NCBI GenBank assembly: GCA_017506865.1
Contig: JAFCMP010000510.1
Span: 62,001 to 126,000, forward strand
Source: Tribonema minus
Lineage: Eukaryota; Sar; Xanthophyceae; Tribonematales; Tribonemataceae
Length of the DNA stretch: 64,000 bases
Direction of reading: 5' to 3'
This document shows positions 62,901 to 64,000 of this stretch, in pieces. The position numbers and the translations under genes were made by a program. The first letter of the stretch is position 1. Each line of letters opens with the position of its first letter. The notes under the pieces are model-generated. The model worked only from the letters and a program-made list of their open reading frames with translations, was not told the DNA's origin and did no database searches.

Positions 62901-63059
62901 TGGTGCATCGGCCTTACCTCCGGTCCCAGCGCCCAAACTGCGTAGACTTCGTAGACGTCGCCGGCGGCGAATGCGCGCAGCAGCGGCAGCAGGTCCGCCG
63001 CGTCGCGCGCGCCGCCGACCACGAGGACCACCGGCTCGCGCGCAAACGCCCGGATGCAG
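48906..63059 (-). CDS. GT-A type glycosyltransferase, visible part of gene
   Basis: Eleven exons (a-k, 5' to 3' on the minus strand) join with consistent phases into 479 codons without a stop. In order: an N-terminal Rossmann-like segment (Pro-Val-Val-Leu-Val-Val-Gly-Gly); Val-Ser-Val-Ile-Thr-Asn-Asp-Arg-Pro, the nucleotide-sugar-binding start; a Leu-Leu-Ser-Ser-Leu helix; Leu-Glu-Asp-Asp-Ile-Glu-Val-Ser-Pro, the metal-binding acidic motif; Tyr-Gly-Ile-Ser-Leu-Tyr; Pro-Cys-Ser-Trp-Gly; Trp-Trp-Arg-Val-Ser-Trp; and Tyr-Pro-Asn-Tyr-His-Asn-Gln. This order matches a plant/algal group of GT2-like glycosyltransferases of unproven substrate. It probably acts in the Golgi or ER. The 5' end lies beyond 64000 or in unrecognised exons, and the 3' end past 48906 is unresolved. 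Confidence 0.9.
49157..50490 (-). repeat. Intron j-k: six 5' echoes of exon k, (TG)n tract
   Basis: Copies of the CTCTCAG acceptor, the CCGGCCGC exon start, the poly-C part and the CGTCACGG that follows lie at about 49295-49378, 49470-49530, 49640-49715, 49828-49898, 50080-50145 and 50258-50330. A (TG)n/(CA)n microsatellite fills 49921-50035. Confidence 0.9.
49921..50035. repeat. TG dinucleotide microsatellite
   Basis: More than 50 TG units with a few GA and GC interruptions, between two exon-k echoes. Confidence 0.95.
50491..50638 (-). CDS. Glycosyltransferase exon j
   Basis: Asn-Trp-Trp-Arg-Val-Ser-Trp-Lys-Arg-Tyr-Phe-Ile-Glu, Met-Leu-Tyr-Pro-Asn-Tyr and Gly-Gln-His: the conserved C-terminal block of this glycosyltransferase group. 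The first base completes an Arg codon. Donor GTCAGC, phase 0. Confidence 0.93.
50639..51127 (-). repeat. Intron i-j: echoes and telomeric tract
   Basis: A copy of the first part of exon j lies at 50705-50775. Copies of the end of exon i with donor lie at 50803-50862 and, weaker, 51005-51050. A clean CCCTAA tract lies at 50891-50950. Confidence 0.87.
50891..50950 (-). repeat. Interstitial telomeric tract
   Basis: About nine CCCTAA units with one length slip, between two exon-i echoes. Confidence 0.93.
51128..51204 (-). CDS. Glycosyltransferase exon i
   Basis: 25 codons, Ala-Trp-Met-Glu-Phe-Arg-Ala-Tyr-Leu and His-Val-Pro-Ala-Ala. Acceptor TTGCACAG, donor GTGAGG, phase 2. Confidence 0.9.
51205..51756 (-). 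repeat. Intron h-i: echoes of exon h
   Basis: Copies of the end of exon h lie at about 51600-51690, 51489-51550 and 51416-51436, interleaved with TTCAAGTGC/ACTTGAAGT motifs. Confidence 0.88.
51757..51904 (-). CDS. Glycosyltransferase exon h
   Basis: Leu-Tyr-Thr-Pro-Arg-Leu-Asn-Glu after a Ser completed across the junction (giving Tyr-Gly-Ile-Ser-Leu-Tyr), then Pro-Cys-Ser-Trp-Gly-Gly-Val-Tyr-Phe. Both are hallmark blocks of the family. Donor GTGAGG, phase 0. Confidence 0.95.
52341..52366 (+). repeat. Interstitial TTAGGG tract
   Basis: Four units, last one degenerate. Confidence 0.85.
52595..52614 (+). repeat. Interstitial TTAGGG tract inside an echo
   Basis: Three units placed where the middle of an exon-g copy should be. 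Confidence 0.8.
53000..53131 (-). CDS. Glycosyltransferase exon g
   Basis: Leu-Leu-Glu-Asp-Asp-Ile-Glu-Val-Ser-Pro, the catalytic metal-binding motif, followed by Phe-Tyr-Ala-Trp-Ala-Lys. Acceptor TCAACAG, donor GTATTT, phase 2. Confidence 0.96.
53811..54329. mobile_element. Non-autonomous hAT-type element with perfect 8-bp target duplication
   Basis: Terminal inverted repeats of about 20 bases start CAGGGGTTGTCACGACTCCT and match on the other end. GAGTAAAT is present directly at both sides (53803-53810 and 54330-54337). The 519-base interior is built largely of GGAGTCGGAGTCGT-type repeats pointing both ways around a short unique core and has no transposase. CAGGGG ends and an 8-bp duplication are typical of hAT. 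It sits inside an exon-f echo. Confidence 0.93.
54438..55034. mobile_element. Second TIR element with C/G-run ends
   Basis: Ends are inverted copies: ACCGTATTCAC, then ATAGCCCCCC, at the left, and the reverse complement at the right ending GTGAATACGGT. Further short inverted poly-C/poly-G blocks lie inside. No coding capacity is seen. The target duplication was not resolved beyond a possible GTA. Flanks are the two halves of an exon-f echo. Confidence 0.75.
55674..55780 (-). CDS. Glycosyltransferase exon f
   Basis: Gly-Leu-Trp-Gly-Lys-Arg-Gly, then Gly-Leu-Ile-Arg-Ala-Val-Thr-Glu-Ser-Tyr-Tyr-Pro, the conserved lead-in to the acidic motif. Acceptor TTTTCCAG, donor GTGAGT, phase 2. Confidence 0.94.
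55781..56745 (-). repeat. Intron e-f: echoes of exon e and a DR2 piece
   Basis: Copies of the end of exon e lie at 56596-56635 and 56428-56460. A block at 55955-56000 resembles the DR2 repeat at 40820-40860. A telomere-like CCCTAA lies at 56404-56416. 56000-56400 shows nothing else. Confidence 0.8.
56746..56866 (-). CDS. Glycosyltransferase exon e
   Basis: Pro-Trp-Ser-Leu-Leu-Arg-Leu-Leu-Ser-Ser-Leu and Asn-Val-Asp-Ser-Ser-Ala, the helix and strand after the Asn-Asp-Arg motif. The first base completes that Arg. Acceptor TGCACAG, donor GTAGGG, phase 0. Confidence 0.94.
56867..58712 (-). repeat. Intron d-e: GC-AG intron with echoes of exons d and e
   Basis: Copies of the end of exon d, each keeping AG followed by GCGA, lie at about 58528-58605, 58341-58410 and 58145-58225. 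Copies of the acceptor and start of exon e lie at about 57043-57095, 57222-57267, 57453-57499, 57630-57670 and 57810-57852. CCCTAA tracts lie at 57381-57397, 57700-57745 and 58000-58018. Confidence 0.9.
58713..58810 (-). CDS. Glycosyltransferase exon d (GC donor)
   Basis: Trp-His-Ile-Pro-Lys-Phe-Ser-Val-Ser-Val-Ile-Thr-Asn-Asp, entering the first strand of the GT-A fold. The frame and family alignment require the exon to end at AG with intron start GCGAGA, so this is a GC-AG intron. Confidence 0.9.
58811..59706 (-). repeat. Intron c-d: echoes of exon c
   Basis: Copies of the last 55-65 bases of exon c lie at about 59571-59636, 59368-59425 and 59015-59075, separated by CAAACTTCA-rich intron sequence. 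Confidence 0.88.
59707..59770 (-). CDS. Glycosyltransferase exon c
   Basis: 21 codons after the completing base, Ala-Ile-Arg-Asp-Ala-Cys-Ala-Gln-His and Ile-Leu-Met-Pro-Pro-Gln. Supported by phase and by echoes; sequence conservation is low here. Confidence 0.75.
59771..61479 (-). repeat. Intron b-c: echoes of exons b and c, 294-bp tandem repeat
   Basis: Copies of the end of exon b lie at about 61328-61385, 61204-61250 and 61050-61105. A copy of the start of exon c lies at 59884-59925. A two-unit tandem repeat with 294-base spacing covers about 60228-60720. TTAGGG-like tracts lie at 59925-59945 and 60125-60145. Confidence 0.85.
60228..60720. repeat. 294-bp tandem repeat
   Basis: Shared block GACGCGACGCACGCAGCGC through GAGGCTTGAAGTCCTGCGC near 60255 and 60549. 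Parts resemble 59840-59890, so it may be an extended exon-c echo. Confidence 0.8.
61480..61631 (-). CDS. Glycosyltransferase exon b
   Basis: Pro-Leu-Lys-Arg-Glu-Trp, Pro-Tyr-Gly-Trp-Gly-Ala-Leu-Leu and Val-Ile-Gly-Thr-Ser-Ala-Ala-Gly-Asn. Acceptor TGGCAG, donor GTACGT, phase 2. Confidence 0.85.
61632..62917 (-). repeat. Intron a-b: eleven echoes of exons a and b
   Basis: Copies of the end of exon a with donor lie at about 62832-62870, 62719-62790, 62618-62660, 62507-62575, 62387-62455, 62285-62340 and 62168-62230. Copies of the start of exon b lie at about 61690-61735, 61800-61835, 61953-61995 and 62049-62078. Palindromes like ACTTCATGTTGAAGT follow several exon-a donors. Confidence 0.92.
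62918..63059 (-). CDS. Glycosyltransferase exon a (first recognised)
   Basis: 47 codons after a completing base: Cys-Ile-Arg-Ala-Phe-Ala-Arg-Glu-Pro-Val-Val-Leu-Val-Val-Gly-Gly, then Val-Tyr-Glu-Val-Tyr-Ala-Val-Trp. Donor GTAAGG, phase 0. Upstream exons are not seen and the gene probably continues past 64000. Confidence 0.87.
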
Positions 63060-64000
63060 CTGAACGTAGATGTGATTCGGAAGGGTGCATGAAAGTAAGA
63101 GGCACGTAGAAACCCAGGAAGGCACGGTGTACGGCGAGGTGCACACACTTTCGCTCGAACAAACATCTGGTGCGCAGCTGTTGGGTTGACGCCGTTGACC
63201 ACGAGGACCACTGGCTCGCGCGCGAATGCCCGGATGCAGCTGAGCGTTCACATGGCACGCACAGGACCGCATTGTTCATTGATGCTCCTGTATTATGCAT
63301 GACGCGATGTGTCATATGACATGATTCACATGAAGCATGCTATAACAATGAGGCCCGTTTCAATGCGTGTGTGGCCGCCGACCACGAGGACCACCGGCTC
63401 GCGCGCGAACGCCCGGATGCAGCTGAGCATTGACACATGGCACGGACAGGACCGCACTGTTAATTGATGCTCCATTTTGCATGGCATCATGTTGTGCGCA
63501 ATGAAGCATGCATATGACTCTATCATGGGGCTGTTGCAACGCGTGCGTGGCTGCCGATCACGAGGAGCACCGGCTCGCGCGCGAACGCCCGGACGCAGCT
63601 GAGCGTTGAGATGGCACGGATAGGATTGATGAACTGATACTCCTGGGTGCATGACATGATGTGTCATGATATATGGTTTTGAAGTATGTACTTGAAGTAT
63701 ATAGAAGTATAGGTTTAATATGAAGCAGGCGTACGAGTATGGGGCCCGTGGCAGTGCGTACACGGCCGCCTTCCACGAGCTCTGCCGGCTCGCGCGCGAG
63801 CGCCCGGACGCAGCTGAGCGTTGACACATGGCACGGATAGGACTGCTTTGATCAATTCATTGATGGTTGTTTGTGCATGACATGGATGTGTTAGATGAAA
63901 GTAAGCACGCAAACTGCCATGGGCCCACGGCCCGCGTCTCCGACCACGAGGACCAACAGCTCGCGCGCGAATGCCCGGAGCGCCGGGGGCGTCAGAGCTG
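63060..64000 (-). repeat. Five 5' echoes of exon a
   Basis: Copies of the acceptor and first 55-65 bases of exon a lie at about 63182-63246, 63372-63426, 63545-63609, 63766-63819 and 63940-63998. The last runs to the window edge, so the array may continue. Confidence 0.9.

Noticed and set aside
1-64000. tRNA, rRNA and spliceosomal RNA genes
   Set aside because: None recognised by eye on either strand; a covariance-model search would be needed to exclude them.

Overview
This window looks like nuclear DNA of a GC-rich, intron-rich unicellular eukaryote, most likely a chromist alga such as a haptophyte or pelagophyte-like stramenopile. That placement is an inference from three things: short GT-AG (and one GC-AG) bounded exons, TTAGGG-type telomeric repeats, and 27-residue ankyrin-like repeats of a kind common in chromists. 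No ribosomal, organellar or bacterial operon features are visible.

Layout. 1-2.4 kb: no resolved gene, but a telomere-like tract and an array of decayed repeats. 2.4-23.5 kb (+): a SulP/SLC26-type anion transporter; 12 exons join in frame to 665 residues, with the start codon on an unseen upstream exon. 25.3-32.4 kb: a tandem segmental duplication carrying two minus-strand ankyrin-repeat paralogues, both damaged, and an inverted fragment of a third copy. 33.3-34.0 kb (+): one orphan exon of an unrecognised gene. 34.6-37.9 kb (+): a pirin-family cupin, 5 exons, 292 residues. 39.4-43.7 kb (+): an unrecognised two-pass membrane protein, 3 exons, 374 residues. 44-48 kb: mostly unassigned. 48.9-63.1 kb (-): eleven exons of a GT-A glycosyltransferase, running off the right edge at its 5' side, 3' end unresolved.

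The dominant structural feature is what I call exon echoes. Almost every exon recognised in the transporter and the glycosyltransferase, and several in the other two genes, is flanked by tandem, diverged partial copies of its own edges. Upstream lie copies of the intron end, the AG and the first 30-80 bases of the exon. Downstream lie copies of the last 40-90 bases, the donor site and the intron start. The exon middle is normally single copy. These arrays make up much of the intron mass: about 2 kb of transporter coding sequence spreads over 21 kb. They are themselves interrupted by younger insertions, including a 519-bp hAT-type element with a perfect 8-bp target duplication, a second TIR element, a 2.2-kb element with an 8-bp target duplication and a LINE-like fragment inside, and a 539-bp tandem repeat joined to a large foldback. 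A 15-bp palindrome (ACTTCAANTTGAAGT and variants) and short TTAGGG tracts recur in introns throughout.

The genes do not form an obvious pathway. They are a membrane anion transporter, a nuclear/cytosolic pirin, a two-pass membrane protein and a probable Golgi or ER glycosyltransferase. What they share is the same intron architecture, so the process that made the echoes acts on the locus or genome rather than on one gene.
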